Source of the DNA: Caulobacter henricii
GTDB taxonomy: Bacteria > Pseudomonadota > Alphaproteobacteria > Caulobacterales > Caulobacteraceae
NCBI RefSeq assembly: GCF_001414055.1
Contig: NZ_CP013002.1
Location: 2,790,001 to 2,854,000 of the forward strand
Reading direction: 5' to 3'
DNA length: 64,000 nucleotides
The position numbers were made by a program, and so were the translations under genes. The notes under the pieces were generated by a model. The model did no database searches and had not been told where the DNA came from. It saw only the letters and a list, made by a program, of their open reading frames with translations. Of the stretch, positions 1 to 8,138 are shown piece by piece. Position 1 is the stretch's first letter; each line of letters opens with the position of its first letter.

Positions 1-487
1 ACGAACACGAAATTGCAGGCCTGAAAGACCGCGCCGTTCTGGCCGCACCGTTCGTCGGCAAAGGTTTGCAGCCATTTGACCGACGGCCAGGCGCGGCGAA
101 CATAGCGAACCGCATAGGCAATCGCCCGGCTTTCGCTGAGGCGCGGCGCGGCGCGGCGCGTCGTCATCCAGCCACATGCGGTTGAGTTCAAGATGCTGGT
201 CATTGGCCGAGCGCTCAACCACCGCACGCCTGAAGCCGGGTTCATCGCAGAGCCAAATTGTAAGACCCCAACAACTCGCCTTCGATGAGCGCCCCAAGGT
301 GGACATAGCTGTTGGCGACGATCGTATGGCTATAGTGGTGGCGTCGGATGATCGCTTTGGCCTGTTCACGGTGTATTTCGCGAACATGCATTTGGGCGGT
401 GCCAAATCCGTTGGCGCGGCGCGCGCCAAATAGCACCGCCTGGTCATCCAGCAGGTAATTCGCTGCCATGGCCGCGCGCCTTTTCAA
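1..487 (-). pseudogene. mom: Mom-family DNA-modification protein, frameshifted and cut by the window edge
   Basis: Read across frames, this is a Mom-like protein (phage Mu Mom converts adenine to a bulky modified base that protects DNA from restriction). Frame one (from 487) carries REIHREQAKAIIRRHHYSHT and ends VHLGALIEGELLG. It is then broken at about 266-269, where one G is missing from a G run. The next frame reads VLQFGSAMN, and a second break near 235-238 leads to NDQHLELNRMWLDDDAPR. A third break lies in three copies of a GCGCC unit (about 141-160); removing two units restores LSESRAIAYAVRYVRRAWPS and then WLQTFADERCGQNG up to the edge. Family assignment rests on the HHYS motif, the order of conserved blocks and the com gene just upstream. 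The gene looks dead. The start is TTG at 485-487, or ATG at 467-469. Confidence 0.72.
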
Positions 488-502
488 GGGCGCTCGGGGC
501 GC

Positions 503-619
503 TCAGCCAAACTGATTGGCGGCATTGCAGCGCGGGCAGGCCACTTCGATCTGACCGGACGCATCAACCGCCTGCCGGGCAAGAAGCCGGCCGCAGGATC
601 GACACCGCGACGGCTTCAT
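503..619 (-). CDS. com: Com-like zinc-finger translational regulator
   Basis: This is a 38-residue ORF starting MKPSRCRSCG and ending CPRCNAANQFG. Two CxxC pairs (C6/C9 and C28/C31) form a four-cysteine zinc finger. Its size, the CPRC motif and its place 15 bp upstream of mom match Com of phage Mu, which binds the mom mRNA and opens its ribosome-binding site. Unlike mom it is uninterrupted. It is too short for most gene callers. In this degraded setting it probably no longer has a working target. A short domesticated zinc-ribbon protein is the alternative. Confidence 0.7.
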   Translation of the reverse strand: MKPSRCRSCGRLLARQAVDASGQIEVACPRCNAANQFG

Positions 620-920
620 CTCGACTCGGCGCGCACGGCGAGCATGAGGGTCACCACAGGACCTTTTCATTTACGGCAAGCTCCTCGCCACGCTTGAAGG
701 CTATACCCCGATGGCTGGGGCGGACGGGCCGTCCACGATCGGCGCCGATCGACGGCGGTGCGTGGCGACTATGCGCGCACCGCTCCCGTCCTGGGTGGGC
801 GGCCGTTCAATCAATGACAGGCAAGCCATAGCGCTCCTGCCCGGCCAGCAGGGCTCGGGCGATCCGCGCCACTCATTGACCAGCGCTACGGCAGCCACCC
901 CTGGTGCCTTTCGTTTGCCC
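620..920. other. Gene-poor stretch between com and the amidase
   Basis: No ORF here has convincing protein character. On the minus strand near 800-890 one frame reads ARIARALLAGQERYGLPVID before a stop, which could be a scrap of a decayed gene, but I cannot assign it. No strong terminator or promoter was seen. Confidence 0.4.
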
Positions 921-2357
921 TCAGGCCTGGCCTGTAGGCCGCCCGACCAGGTCTGGCACCGGCATCGGCGGCAACAGGGCGCGGATGGCGAGACCGAGGC
1001 TGAGCAGGTCGCGGTCGCTCCCGGAAGGACCGTCAAGTTCCAGCGCCAGCGGCAGGCCGGTAGCCCGGGTCAGCCCGGTCGGCAGGACCAGCCCGGGCAG
1101 GCCCACGGTGCTGCCCGGACTGATATTGCGCGCCATGGCGGTCTGGAAGGAGATCGCGGTGCCGCCGATCATCACCGTCTCGTCCTCACCGATCAGGGTG
1201 GCCGGCGTCATGGTGGCCGGAAACAGCATGGCGGCGACGTCCTGTTGCACGAAGTAGTCGGTGAAAAGCCTTTGCAGGGCCGGACGGTGGACATCGCGGG
1301 CGGCGGCATAGGCGGCCTCCGGTATCGTCAAGGGTGCGCCCGGCATCACAAATCGCTCGAACACCGCCTTCACGTCAGGGCTGACGGACTCGACCAACTC
1401 GGCGAGGCTAACGGGCGCGCCCGAGGCCTTCAGATAAGCCATCCAGGACGCGGCAGCGTCGTGGATCTGGATCGGCGCTGTGACCTGGGCGACCAGTCCC
1501 GCAAGGTCAGGTATGTCGGCCTCCACCAGCACGACGCCGGCTTCGCGCAGGCGGTCCATCACCGCGTCCATCTGATGTTCGACCTCAGGGTCCAGGCCCG
1601 AGAAATAGAAGCCACGGGCGATGCCCAGCCGCAGACCGCGCAGGTCCGCAGGCGCCACCGGCCGCTGATCCCCGGTCATCACGGCATCGAACAGCACCAG
1701 ATCTTCGACCGTGCGCGCGTGCGGACCGATCTGGTCGAACAGCGGCGTGATCGGCGCCGTGCCGTCATTGGGGTAGCGGCCCGTGGTCGGCCGAAACCCG
1801 CAAACGCCGCAAAGGGCGGCAGGCACGCGGATCGACCCTTGCGTATCTTCCGCCACGCCCAGCGGCGCCATCCGGGCCGCCACGGCTGCAGCCGTCCCGC
1901 CGCTGCTGCCGCCGGGTATGCGTTGCGGGTCGTAGGGATTGCGCACCGCCCCGAATGCCTGGTTGTTACTGGTCCAGCCGAACGACAGTTCATGCAGATT
2001 GGTCTTGCCCAGCACACTGGCGCCCGCCGCGCGCAGTTTCGCCACGGCGGTGGCGTCGGTCGCCGAGTGGAAGTCGGACAGCGCCCGCGTCCCGGCCGTG
2101 GTGCGCAAATCACAGGTGTTGATGCTGTCCTTGATCGGGATCGGCAGGCCGTGCAGCAGACCCAGCGGTCCGCCGGCCGCGCGCAGGCGGTCGGCCGCGC
2201 GGGCCGCTTCGCGCACCGCCTCCGGCTCCAGAGTGATGAAGGCGTTGAGGTCGCGGCCGGCCTCGCATCGCACCAGCAGGGCCTCGGCATAGGCCTCGGC
2301 CGAAACATCCCCCGCCCGCATGGCGGCAACGGCGTCGCAGGCTGAGAGTTCGATCAT
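921..2357 (-). CDS. Amidase signature family hydrolase (indoleacetamide hydrolase-like)
   Basis: The 478-residue protein is full length for the amidase signature family, which hydrolyses amides through a Ser-cisSer-Lys triad. The triad is visible: K76 in [10 protein letters not shown]151 in [13 protein letters not shown] and S175 in [14 protein letters not shown]. The flanking blocks ([37 protein letters not shown]) are closest to indoleacetamide/mandelamide hydrolases, but the substrate cannot be fixed from sequence. Its ATG overlaps the TGA of an upstream hydrolase remnant (ATGA), so it was once the second gene of a translationally coupled pair. The protein has no signal peptide and should be cytoplasmic. 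Confidence 0.9.
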   Translation of the reverse strand: MIELSACDAVAAMRAGDVSAEAYAEALLVRCEAGRDLNAFITLEPEAVREAARAADRLRAAGGPLGLLHGLPIPIKDSINTCDLRTTAGTRALSDFHSATDATAVAKLRAAGASVLGKTNLHELSFGWTSNNQAFGAVRNPYDPQRIPGGSSGGTAAAVAARMAPLGVAEDTQGSIRVPAALCGVCGFRPTTGRYPNDGTAPITPLFDQIGPHARTVEDLVLFDAVMTGDQRPVAPADLRGLRLGIARGFYFSGLDPEVEHQMDAVMDRLREAGVVLVEADIPDLAGLVAQVTAPIQIHDAAASWMAYLKASGAPVSLAELVESVSPDVKAVFERFVMPGAPLTIPEAAYAAARDVHRPALQRLFTDYFVQQDVAAMLFPATMTPATLIGEDETVMIGGTAISFQTAMARNISPGSTVGLPGLVLPTGLTRATGLPLALELDGPSGSDRDLLSLGLAIRALLPPMPVPDLVGRPTGQA

Positions 2358-2490
2358 GTCACGTTCCGTTGAGGTTCCCGCGCCAACAGGTCGTTGAGCG
2401 CGGCATTGATGAACATGGCATCCTCGGGCTCGATGCCGCCACCCGCCATATGGCCCCAGACCGAGGGGATGATGCGCCGATCAAGTGGGC
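2354..2490 (-). pseudogene. C-terminal remnant of an alpha/beta-fold hydrolase (homoserine O-acetyltransferase-like)
   Basis: In the frame that ends at TGA 2354-2356 the sequence reads LDRRIIPSVWGHMAGGG followed by IEPEDAMFINAALNDLLA. This resembles the C-terminal His-containing block (WGH, AGG) of MetX-like alpha/beta hydrolases. Only about 44 codons remain. Upstream, the similarity runs into the end of the photolyase-like gene, with no room for the rest of the enzyme. Its stop overlaps the amidase start codon. This looks like a deletion that joined the photolyase gene to the tail of an old hydrolase-amidase operon. Confidence 0.6.
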
Positions 2491-2515
2491 AGAGCGGTGG
2501 ACACACTGGCGGACG

Positions 2516-3709
2516 TCAATCCGCGCTGAGGTCTCCGGCCGCCAGGCTCGCCATCGCTTTCGCCTTGAACGGAAAGAAACCCTTGGTCGCGTGCGGCCAA
2601 AGCCGCTCATCCCAGCGACGCCTGACCTGCACCAGCGTTACGCCTTCAACCGCTAGTCTCGATGCGATAGCAGCCAGTGCGTCAGCGACGGGGCCTACCG
2701 GAGCATAGGGGGTGACGATGTGCCTGACGCCGGCGGCCCTGGCGGCCGCCAGCAGGCGCTCCGGATCCATGCTATCGTGCCAGGTCGTGGGGCAGCCGAA
2801 GGCTGCGCTGACCCGCATTGTCGTATCCCGTGCTGCGGCTTCGACGAAGCGACGCGCAGCTTCGCCCCAGAGCTTCTGCCCATCGGTTGCCACCACCGCG
2901 GCCACGAAGGGGCTCGCGGATTCAAAGACTGACTCCGGATGCAAGTCCTCCGAAGTGACCAGAAGCATGGCCGGTTCGGAAATTGGGGCGACAGGCTGTT
3001 CAGCCAGGGCGATCGGGCCCGGAAGCGGAAACTCGGTGAGCGCGGTCGCTTCCGTGGTCAGGCCCTTGGGGGCAAAGCGCTGGTTGGTATTGCGGGCGAT
3101 GTTGTCGGCCGTGGCGAGATAGGTCTTGCCGGGCGTCTGCAGCCCCGCGACCCAGCGCCAGGACAGCGTATTGCTCGCCGCATCGGCATCGACCAGGTGC
3201 CGCAAAAAGAAATCCGCGCCCAGCGACCAGGGCAGCTTCAGGGTGAAAATCCAGATGGAGGCAAACCACATCCGTGCGTGATTGTGCAGGTAGCCGGTCT
3301 GCACCAGCTCACCCACCCAGTCATCGAAGCCTTCAATCCCGGTCTGGCCGGTCTGCGCCGCGTGAAGGGTTGGGGAGCCGACAAAGGCTTGGGCCTGGTG
3401 ATCTCTTTCCGCGCAGAAGCGCGCCCAGACTGCGGGGCGCATCTCAAGCCATCCCTTCCAGTAGGTCCGCCACAGCACCTCCTGAACGTATTTCTCGGCC
3501 GCCCTGGCATCATGCTCAGCCAGCACAGCGGCGATGACCTCTGCCTCGGTGATCAGCCGATGACGCAGATAGGGTGACAGCCTGGACACAGCGGTCGGCT
3601 GGGCAGGACCAGGATCGATATTGCGTCCGGCCCCATAGGCATGACCGGCCTGGGGAACGAAGGCGGCGAGACGGCGCAGGGCTTCATCACGGGTCGGCGG
3701 GAAAGTCAT
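2516..3709 (-). CDS. Photolyase/cryptochrome-like FAD-binding protein, domains apparently swapped
   Basis: This is a 397-residue protein. Residues 1-220 match the helical FAD-binding domain of the photolyase/cryptochrome family: SRLSPYLRHR (42-51), EVLWRTYWKGW (77-87), GYLHNHARMWFAS (139-151), DADAASNTLSWRWVAGLQT (174-192). The usual N-terminal alpha/beta antenna domain is absent before it. Instead residues 245-390 form a separate alpha/beta-looking region (AMLLVTSEDLHPES, GVRHIVTPYAPVG, VTLVQVRRRWDERLWP, GFFPFKAKAM) that resembles an antenna domain placed last. Such a protein could bind FAD and act in blue-light sensing or DNA repair, but repair activity is not shown. The gene stands alone; the next gene on the same strand is a drug exporter. 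Confidence 0.75.
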   Translation of the reverse strand: MTFPPTRDEALRRLAAFVPQAGHAYGAGRNIDPGPAQPTAVSRLSPYLRHRLITEAEVIAAVLAEHDARAAEKYVQEVLWRTYWKGWLEMRPAVWARFCAERDHQAQAFVGSPTLHAAQTGQTGIEGFDDWVGELVQTGYLHNHARMWFASIWIFTLKLPWSLGADFFLRHLVDADAASNTLSWRWVAGLQTPGKTYLATADNIARNTNQRFAPKGLTTEATALTEFPLPGPIALAEQPVAPISEPAMLLVTSEDLHPESVFESASPFVAAVVATDGQKLWGEAARRFVEAAARDTTMRVSAAFGCPTTWHDSMDPERLLAAARAAGVRHIVTPYAPVGPVADALAAIASRLAVEGVTLVQVRRRWDERLWPHATKGFFPFKAKAMASLAAGDLSAD

Positions 3710-3825
3710 GGTCGTCCGTCACCTGGCATGCCTGCCGGCTGTTTAGGCCCCTGGGCTCTCAAAGCCTAGGCTGCCCGACATACGTGCTCATTGACCCGGC
3801 TCGGTGCGGGGCGTCATCCACCGAT

Positions 3826-5361
3826 TCAATCAGCCGCGGTGCGCCGTGCCAGCGGAACGGCAAGCAGTACCGCCAAGGTCAGGAGGGCGATCATTGCCCA
3901 AGCCTCGTTGATGGCCTGCACGAGCGCCAGTTGCTGCACCATCGGCGCCAGGATCGCGACGGTGTCGGCGTCGGCCGGGCCTGGCCCTCGCGCCATGAAC
4001 AGGTCCAGGGGTATGCCGACAGCCTTGGCCGTTTCGAGGTCGCCGGCCTCCAGGCGCGCGGCGATCTCCCGGCCCAGCACCGGCGCGCGGCCATAGATCA
4101 CCGTGTCGATCAACGCCAGGCCGATGGTGCCTCCGAGGTTGCGCATCAGGTTGAAAAGGCCGCTCGCGTCCGGCACGTGCTCAGCGGTCAGGTGACCCAG
4201 GGCCAGACGCGTCGGGGGTAGCAGGCAGAACATGATCGCCACCCCGCGCAGCAGTTGCGGCCAGAGCATCTGCGCGAAATCGGTATCGGCTGTCTGAAAA
4301 GCGCTGAGGCCAAGGCCGATGGCAAACAGCACAAACCCCGCGCCCGTCAGCAGGCGGGGATCGACGCGGCGCTCCAGCGCAACGGCGACCGGCGCGGTCA
4401 TCAGTTGAGCGATGCCGGTCACCAGCATGATCTTGCCGATGTCGAAGGCATCATGGCCGCGAACAAAGGCCAGAAACACCGGCATCAGATAGACAGAGCC
4501 GAAAAGCCCTATGCCCAGAACAAAGCTCAACAGACAGCCGACCGCGAAGTTGCGGTCGCTGAACCTTCGCAGATCCACGATCTGATGAGACGCTTTAAGG
4601 GTCCGTAGTGTGAACAGCGCCCCAGCCGCCACGCTGACCGCGAGCAGTCCTATGACGAGGGGCGAGGCCCAGCCGCGTTGCGGCGCGTCCTTCAGCGCCA
4701 GAACCAGCGTCGCCAAGGACCCCGCCATCAAGCAGAGCGAAGGGAGGTCCAGCCGGCGTGCCTCGCCCAGTGCAGGGCGCCCGACCCTAAGCAGCCAGGC
4801 CGCCGCCAACGCGCAGGCCAGGCCTGGCCCGACGTTCACGAGGAAGAGCCAACGCCAGGAAAAGGTATCGGTGATCCAGCCGCCGACGATCGGACCGACG
4901 GTCGGGGCCAGGACGGCGAGCACCCCGGCTATGGTTGTAGCCACCGCCTGACGCCGCTCGGGAAAGAGGACGAAGACCGCCGAGAACACCGCCGGGATCA
5001 AGGTTCCGCCCGAAAATCCCTGCAGCACCCGCCATGCGACCAACGGGGCGAAGCCGTCGCTCGTCGCGCAGCCAAGGGACGCCAGGCTGAAGACGGCAAC
5101 GGCTATGACGAACAGCCAGCGCATGGTCAGAAGGCGCGTCAGGAACCCGGTCAGGGGAATGGCGATCACTTCGGCGATCAGATAGGCGGTCTGGATCCAG
5201 CTCATCTGGTCAGGCGCGATCGATAGAGCCTGCTGGATGGTCGGCATTGCGGTGGCGACGATCTGGATGTCCAGGATCGCCATGAACATGCCCAGACACA
5301 TGATGGCGAAGCCGCCCCAAACCTTGATCGGGACGCGGGCGGGATCGTCGAGGTCGGGCAA
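3826..5361 (-). CDS. DHA2-family MFS drug exporter (EmrB-like)
   Basis: The protein has 511 residues, the right length for a 14-helix DHA2 transporter. Membrane segments start at GGFAIMCLGMFMAILDIQIV, whose LDIQIV is the classic D-containing motif of helix 1. Motif C follows in VGPIVGGWITDTFSWRW. It should use the proton gradient to expel drugs or hydrophobic metabolites from the inner membrane. No EmrA-like partner is adjacent. It is divergent from a type III polyketide synthase operon about 200 bp away, so it may export that pathway's lipid product; this is inference from position only. Confidence 0.88.
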   Translation of the reverse strand: MPDLDDPARVPIKVWGGFAIMCLGMFMAILDIQIVATAMPTIQQALSIAPDQMSWIQTAYLIAEVIAIPLTGFLTRLLTMRWLFVIAVAVFSLASLGCATSDGFAPLVAWRVLQGFSGGTLIPAVFSAVFVLFPERRQAVATTIAGVLAVLAPTVGPIVGGWITDTFSWRWLFLVNVGPGLACALAAAWLLRVGRPALGEARRLDLPSLCLMAGSLATLVLALKDAPQRGWASPLVIGLLAVSVAAGALFTLRTLKASHQIVDLRRFSDRNFAVGCLLSFVLGIGLFGSVYLMPVFLAFVRGHDAFDIGKIMLVTGIAQLMTAPVAVALERRVDPRLLTGAGFVLFAIGLGLSAFQTADTDFAQMLWPQLLRGVAIMFCLLPPTRLALGHLTAEHVPDASGLFNLMRNLGGTIGLALIDTVIYGRAPVLGREIAARLEAGDLETAKAVGIPLDLFMARGPGPADADTVAILAPMVQQLALVQAINEAWAMIALLTLAVLLAVPLARRTAAD

Positions 5362-5561
5362 GGCGCGCTTCCGATGGCCGTGCAGGCCCCGGATGGGGCC
5401 CGGCTACGCCGCTTTCCAAATGCGGCGGCGACGGTGACGTTCCATCGTCGATGGCCACAACCGCATGGGCGGAACCTTGAGCGACATCGACCTGTTAAGC
5501 GAACGACCACTGACCGACGGGGCGTACGCACGCCGCGAGCGCCTGGTCGGAGAGACGCCTC
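5362..5561. promoter_or_regulatory. Divergent intergenic region between the MFS exporter and the PKS operon
   Basis: The 200 bp lie between start codons on opposite strands and must hold promoters for both directions. A ribosome-binding sequence (GGAGAG) precedes the PKS ATG. No clear operator palindrome was found. Confidence 0.4.
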
Positions 5562-6614
5562 ATGTCAGCCCCCGTCGCCGTACTCTCGCTTGCCACAGCG
5601 TCTCCGCCCCATCAGATGCCGCAGGCGCAGGTCGCCGAGGTGGCCCGAAGGCTCTTTGAGGACAAGTTTCCGCAATTTGATCGGATGGCCAAGGTGTTCG
5701 ACACTGCGGGGATCGCGACCCGCCAATCGGTTTTGCCGATAGACTGGTACCTGCAGCCGCGATCCTGGCCTGAACGTACCGAAGCCTATCTTCGCGGTGG
5801 GGTAGATCTGTTCGTCGACGCCGCTCAAGCCGCGCTCGACGAAGCCGGACTGAAGGGCGCGGATGTCGACATCATTGTCACCGTGTCTTCGACCGGAATC
5901 GCCACACCAAGCCTTGAAGCGCGCGCCATGGCGCGGGTCGGCTTTCGCCCGGATGCGGCGCGGGTACCGGTCTTCGGCCTGGGTTGCGCCGGTGGAGCTA
6001 CGAGTCTGGCTCTGGCAGCTCGGCTGGCCAAGGCCACGCCTGGAGCGGTCGTCCTTTTGGTGATCGTCGAGCTGTGCACCTTGGCCTTTCGGCTTGAGGA
6101 CCTTTCCAAGGCCGACATCGTGGCCACGGCGCTGTTTGGCGACGGCGCAGCTGCGGCCGTCCTGCGCTGCGACGAGGGCGGGTTCGCGCACGTAGAGGGC
6201 ATGGCCGAACACACCTGGCCCGATACGCTGGACATCATGGGCTGGCGCGTCGATCCGCAGGGGCTCGGCGTCATCTTCGCCCGTGCCATACCGCCTTTCG
6301 CCCGAGCCAACCTGCGACCGGCCATGGAGGAGATGCTGGCCAGTCAGAAGCTGGGTCTGGACGACGTCGATCGCTTCATCTGCCATCCAGGCGGCATGAA
6401 GGTCATCGACGCGATGGAGGCGGCCTTGTCGATGGGACAGGGGCGGCTAGATCATGAACGCGCGGTGCTCCGGGACCATGGCAACATGTCGGCCCCGACG
6501 GTGCTCTATGTCCTGGATCGGGCGCGCCGCGCCGGCCTTCCCGACAGATCGGTGGTCACCGCCCTGGGCCCAGGCTTCACCTCAAGCACCGTCACCTTGA
6601 GGTCGGCGGCATGA
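5562..6614 (+). CDS. Type III polyketide synthase
   Basis: The 350-residue protein is of normal length for chalcone-synthase-like type III PKS. The catalytic triad is in place: C142 in FGLGCAGGATSL, H275 in FICHPGGMK and N308 in HGNMSAPTVLYVL. These enzymes extend acyl-CoA starters with malonyl-CoA and cyclise to resorcinols or pyrones. The following methyltransferase-like gene overlaps by 4 bp (ATGA), as in bacterial alkylresorcinol/alkylpyrone loci (srsA-srsB type). A long-chain acyl starter and a membrane phenolic lipid product are therefore likely; the starter length cannot be read from sequence. Confidence 0.92.
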   Translation: MSAPVAVLSLATASPPHQMPQAQVAEVARRLFEDKFPQFDRMAKVFDTAGIATRQSVLPIDWYLQPRSWPERTEAYLRGGVDLFVDAAQAALDEAGLKGADVDIIVTVSSTGIATPSLEARAMARVGFRPDAARVPVFGLGCAGGATSLALAARLAKATPGAVVLLVIVELCTLAFRLEDLSKADIVATALFGDGAAAAVLRCDEGGFAHVEGMAEHTWPDTLDIMGWRVDPQGLGVIFARAIPPFARANLRPAMEEMLASQKLGLDDVDRFICHPGGMKVIDAMEAALSMGQGRLDHERAVLRDHGNMSAPTVLYVLDRARRAGLPDRSVVTALGPGFTSSTVTLRSAA

Positions 6615-7129
6615 CACTTTCGATCATCGTCCTTGGCCTGGTGACCGTCCAGAGACTGGGCGAGCTTGTACTGGCCAATCACAATACCCGACAACTGATG
6701 GCTAGGGGCGGGGTAGAGACCGGTGCGGGCCACTATCCGATCATCGTCATCCTGCACGCAGCCTGGCTGGCGGGACTGTGGCTGCTGGCCTGGGACCGAC
6801 CGACGAACCTGCCGCTTTTGACGATCTTCATTGCGCTGCAACTGGCCCGGGTCTGGGTGATCGCGACGCTGGGTGATCGCTGGACCACACGGATCATAAC
6901 TTTGCCGGGCGCCGACCTGGTGCGACGCGGGCCCTACCGTTTCGTATCGCATCCCAACTACCTCGTCGTAGCCGCCGAGATAGCGGTCCTTCCGCTGACG
7001 TTTGGATTGGTCGGCTTTGCCGTCCTGTTCTCGATCCTGAACGCGGCAGTCCTGTGGGTTCGCATTCGGAGCGAAGGGCGCGCGCTGGTGTCAGCCAGCG
7101 AGGATGTTCTCGGCACACCTATGGTGTGA
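6611..7129 (+). CDS. Isoprenylcysteine carboxyl methyltransferase-like membrane enzyme
   Basis: The 172-residue protein has several hydrophobic segments (MTLSIIVLGLVTVQRLGELV, YPIIVILHAAWLAGLWLLAW, IAVLPLTFGLVGFAVLFSIL). It also has the family core GPYRFVSHPNYLVVAAEI, where the H-P-N-Y segment contributes to AdoMet binding. It overlaps the PKS stop codon, so the two are translated together. In the Streptomyces srs locus the equivalent enzyme O-methylates the resorcinol product, which is the most likely role here. It acts in the inner membrane. Real prenyl-cysteine substrates are not expected in this organism. Confidence 0.82.
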   Translation: MTLSIIVLGLVTVQRLGELVLANHNTRQLMARGGVETGAGHYPIIVILHAAWLAGLWLLAWDRPTNLPLLTIFIALQLARVWVIATLGDRWTTRIITLPGADLVRRGPYRFVSHPNYLVVAAEIAVLPLTFGLVGFAVLFSILNAAVLWVRIRSEGRALVSASEDVLGTPMV

Positions 7130-7155
7130 CGCGGGGCCAGGAACACCGGGTTTGG

Positions 7156-7545
7156 TCAGCCGCCGTGCTTGCGCACATAGGACTGAAGGTCGGCCTTGGC
7201 CTTGGTGTTTTCGTCAATCGCGGCCTGGGCTAGCTTGCGGGCTTCAGGGTCATCGCCCGTCTTCAGAACGCTCTGGCTCATGTCGATGGCACCCTGGTGG
7301 TGGGCGATCATCACCTTGGCCCAAAGCAGATCAATGTCCGGCGCGCGAGCCGACATCATTCCCCGGCTCATGCGCATGCCGTCGGACTTCAGCGCTTCTG
7401 CGCCGGCCTTGTCGCTGGGTGTTTTCATTTGCGGCTGGGCGGCCATGCCAGGCGTTCCATGGCTGCTCATCGATTGGGCCTGGACTGCGCCGGCCGTCGC
7501 GCTCAGCAAGGTTGTCGCCAGTAGTGCGTGAACGAGCCTGCCCAT
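7156..7545 (-). CDS. DUF305 family secreted protein
   Basis: The 129-residue protein starts at MGRLVHALLATTLLSATAGA, a clear signal peptide with a likely cleavage after VQAQ. The start at 7545 is preferred over an upstream one because it places the signal at the N terminus. The DUF305 core is LWAKVMIAHHQGAIDMSQSV, with the typical HHQGAI metal-like motif, and ARKLAQAAIDENTKA follows. DUF305 proteins are four-helix periplasmic proteins often found with copper or metal-stress genes, but no metal genes lie nearby. Function is unproven. Confidence 0.85.
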   Translation of the reverse strand: MGRLVHALLATTLLSATAGAVQAQSMSSHGTPGMAAQPQMKTPSDKAGAEALKSDGMRMSRGMMSARAPDIDLLWAKVMIAHHQGAIDMSQSVLKTGDDPEARKLAQAAIDENTKAKADLQSYVRKHGG

Positions 7546-7675
7546 TTCAAAATCCTTCCAGCCGGGGACCAAGCGGTCCTGAGACTGTAGAGCGCCACTG
7601 CGGCATTGGTTGCGCTTGGGCCCCAGCCTTTCAAATCATCCACCCGACCGAGGTCAGGGAGTCCGCTGCTGGCGA

Positions 7676-8125
7676 TCAGTTTCGCTTTCTCAGCGCGCGG
7701 GTGAAAACCTCGCCGCTTTCGACAAAACCCGTGGCCAGACAAAATGGGCGCAGATCCCCGGGCCCGACCGGCGAGTCAAGCACAAGCTCGCCGCACCCTG
7801 CAGAGCGGGCGGCCTGGGAGGCGGCCTTGAGAAGCAGGCGCGCGACCCCGTTTCGACGCCGGTCTGGATCGACGAGGAGCATGGAGATCCACCCCACCTT
7901 AAGGTCGGCGGTCAGAACTGAATGCCAGTGCACCGCGATGACGCCTGACGGCGGGCCCCATTCATCGGCGATCAGCAGGACGCCGGGCTCGGCCTGAACG
8001 GCCTTCAGTCGCAGGGCAAGTTTGTCCCGGGCAAGAGTCAGGCCTGCGGTTTTGAGCAGTTCGGCCAAACCGTCCACGTCGCCAGTGTCAGCGGCGCGAA
8101 TGGACAGGCCATAGCGGCTCGACAT
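7676..8125 (-). CDS. GNAT-family N-acetyltransferase
   Basis: The 149-residue protein has a GNAT fold. YGLSIRAADTGDVDGLAELL forms strand 1 and helix 1, and the acetyl-CoA loop is in ISMLLVDPDRRRNGVARLLL, where RRxGVA matches the Q/RxxGxG/A motif. The end (LVLDSPVGPG, FCLATGFVESG) carries the usual strand 5 to strand 7 region. The substrate is unknown. The stop of the esterase gene lies 13 bp away on the same strand in the downstream direction of reading, suggesting that esterase and acetyltransferase are co-transcribed. Confidence 0.82.
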   Translation of the reverse strand: MSSRYGLSIRAADTGDVDGLAELLKTAGLTLARDKLALRLKAVQAEPGVLLIADEWGPPSGVIAVHWHSVLTADLKVGWISMLLVDPDRRRNGVARLLLKAASQAARSAGCGELVLDSPVGPGDLRPFCLATGFVESGEVFTRALRKRN

Positions 8126-8138
8126 GGCGGTTTACCCC

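Noticed and set aside
3642..3662. A short match to the tRNA-Gln 3' end (CTGGGGAAC) as a second att site
   Set aside because: Only nine bases match, inside a coding gene, which is expected by chance.
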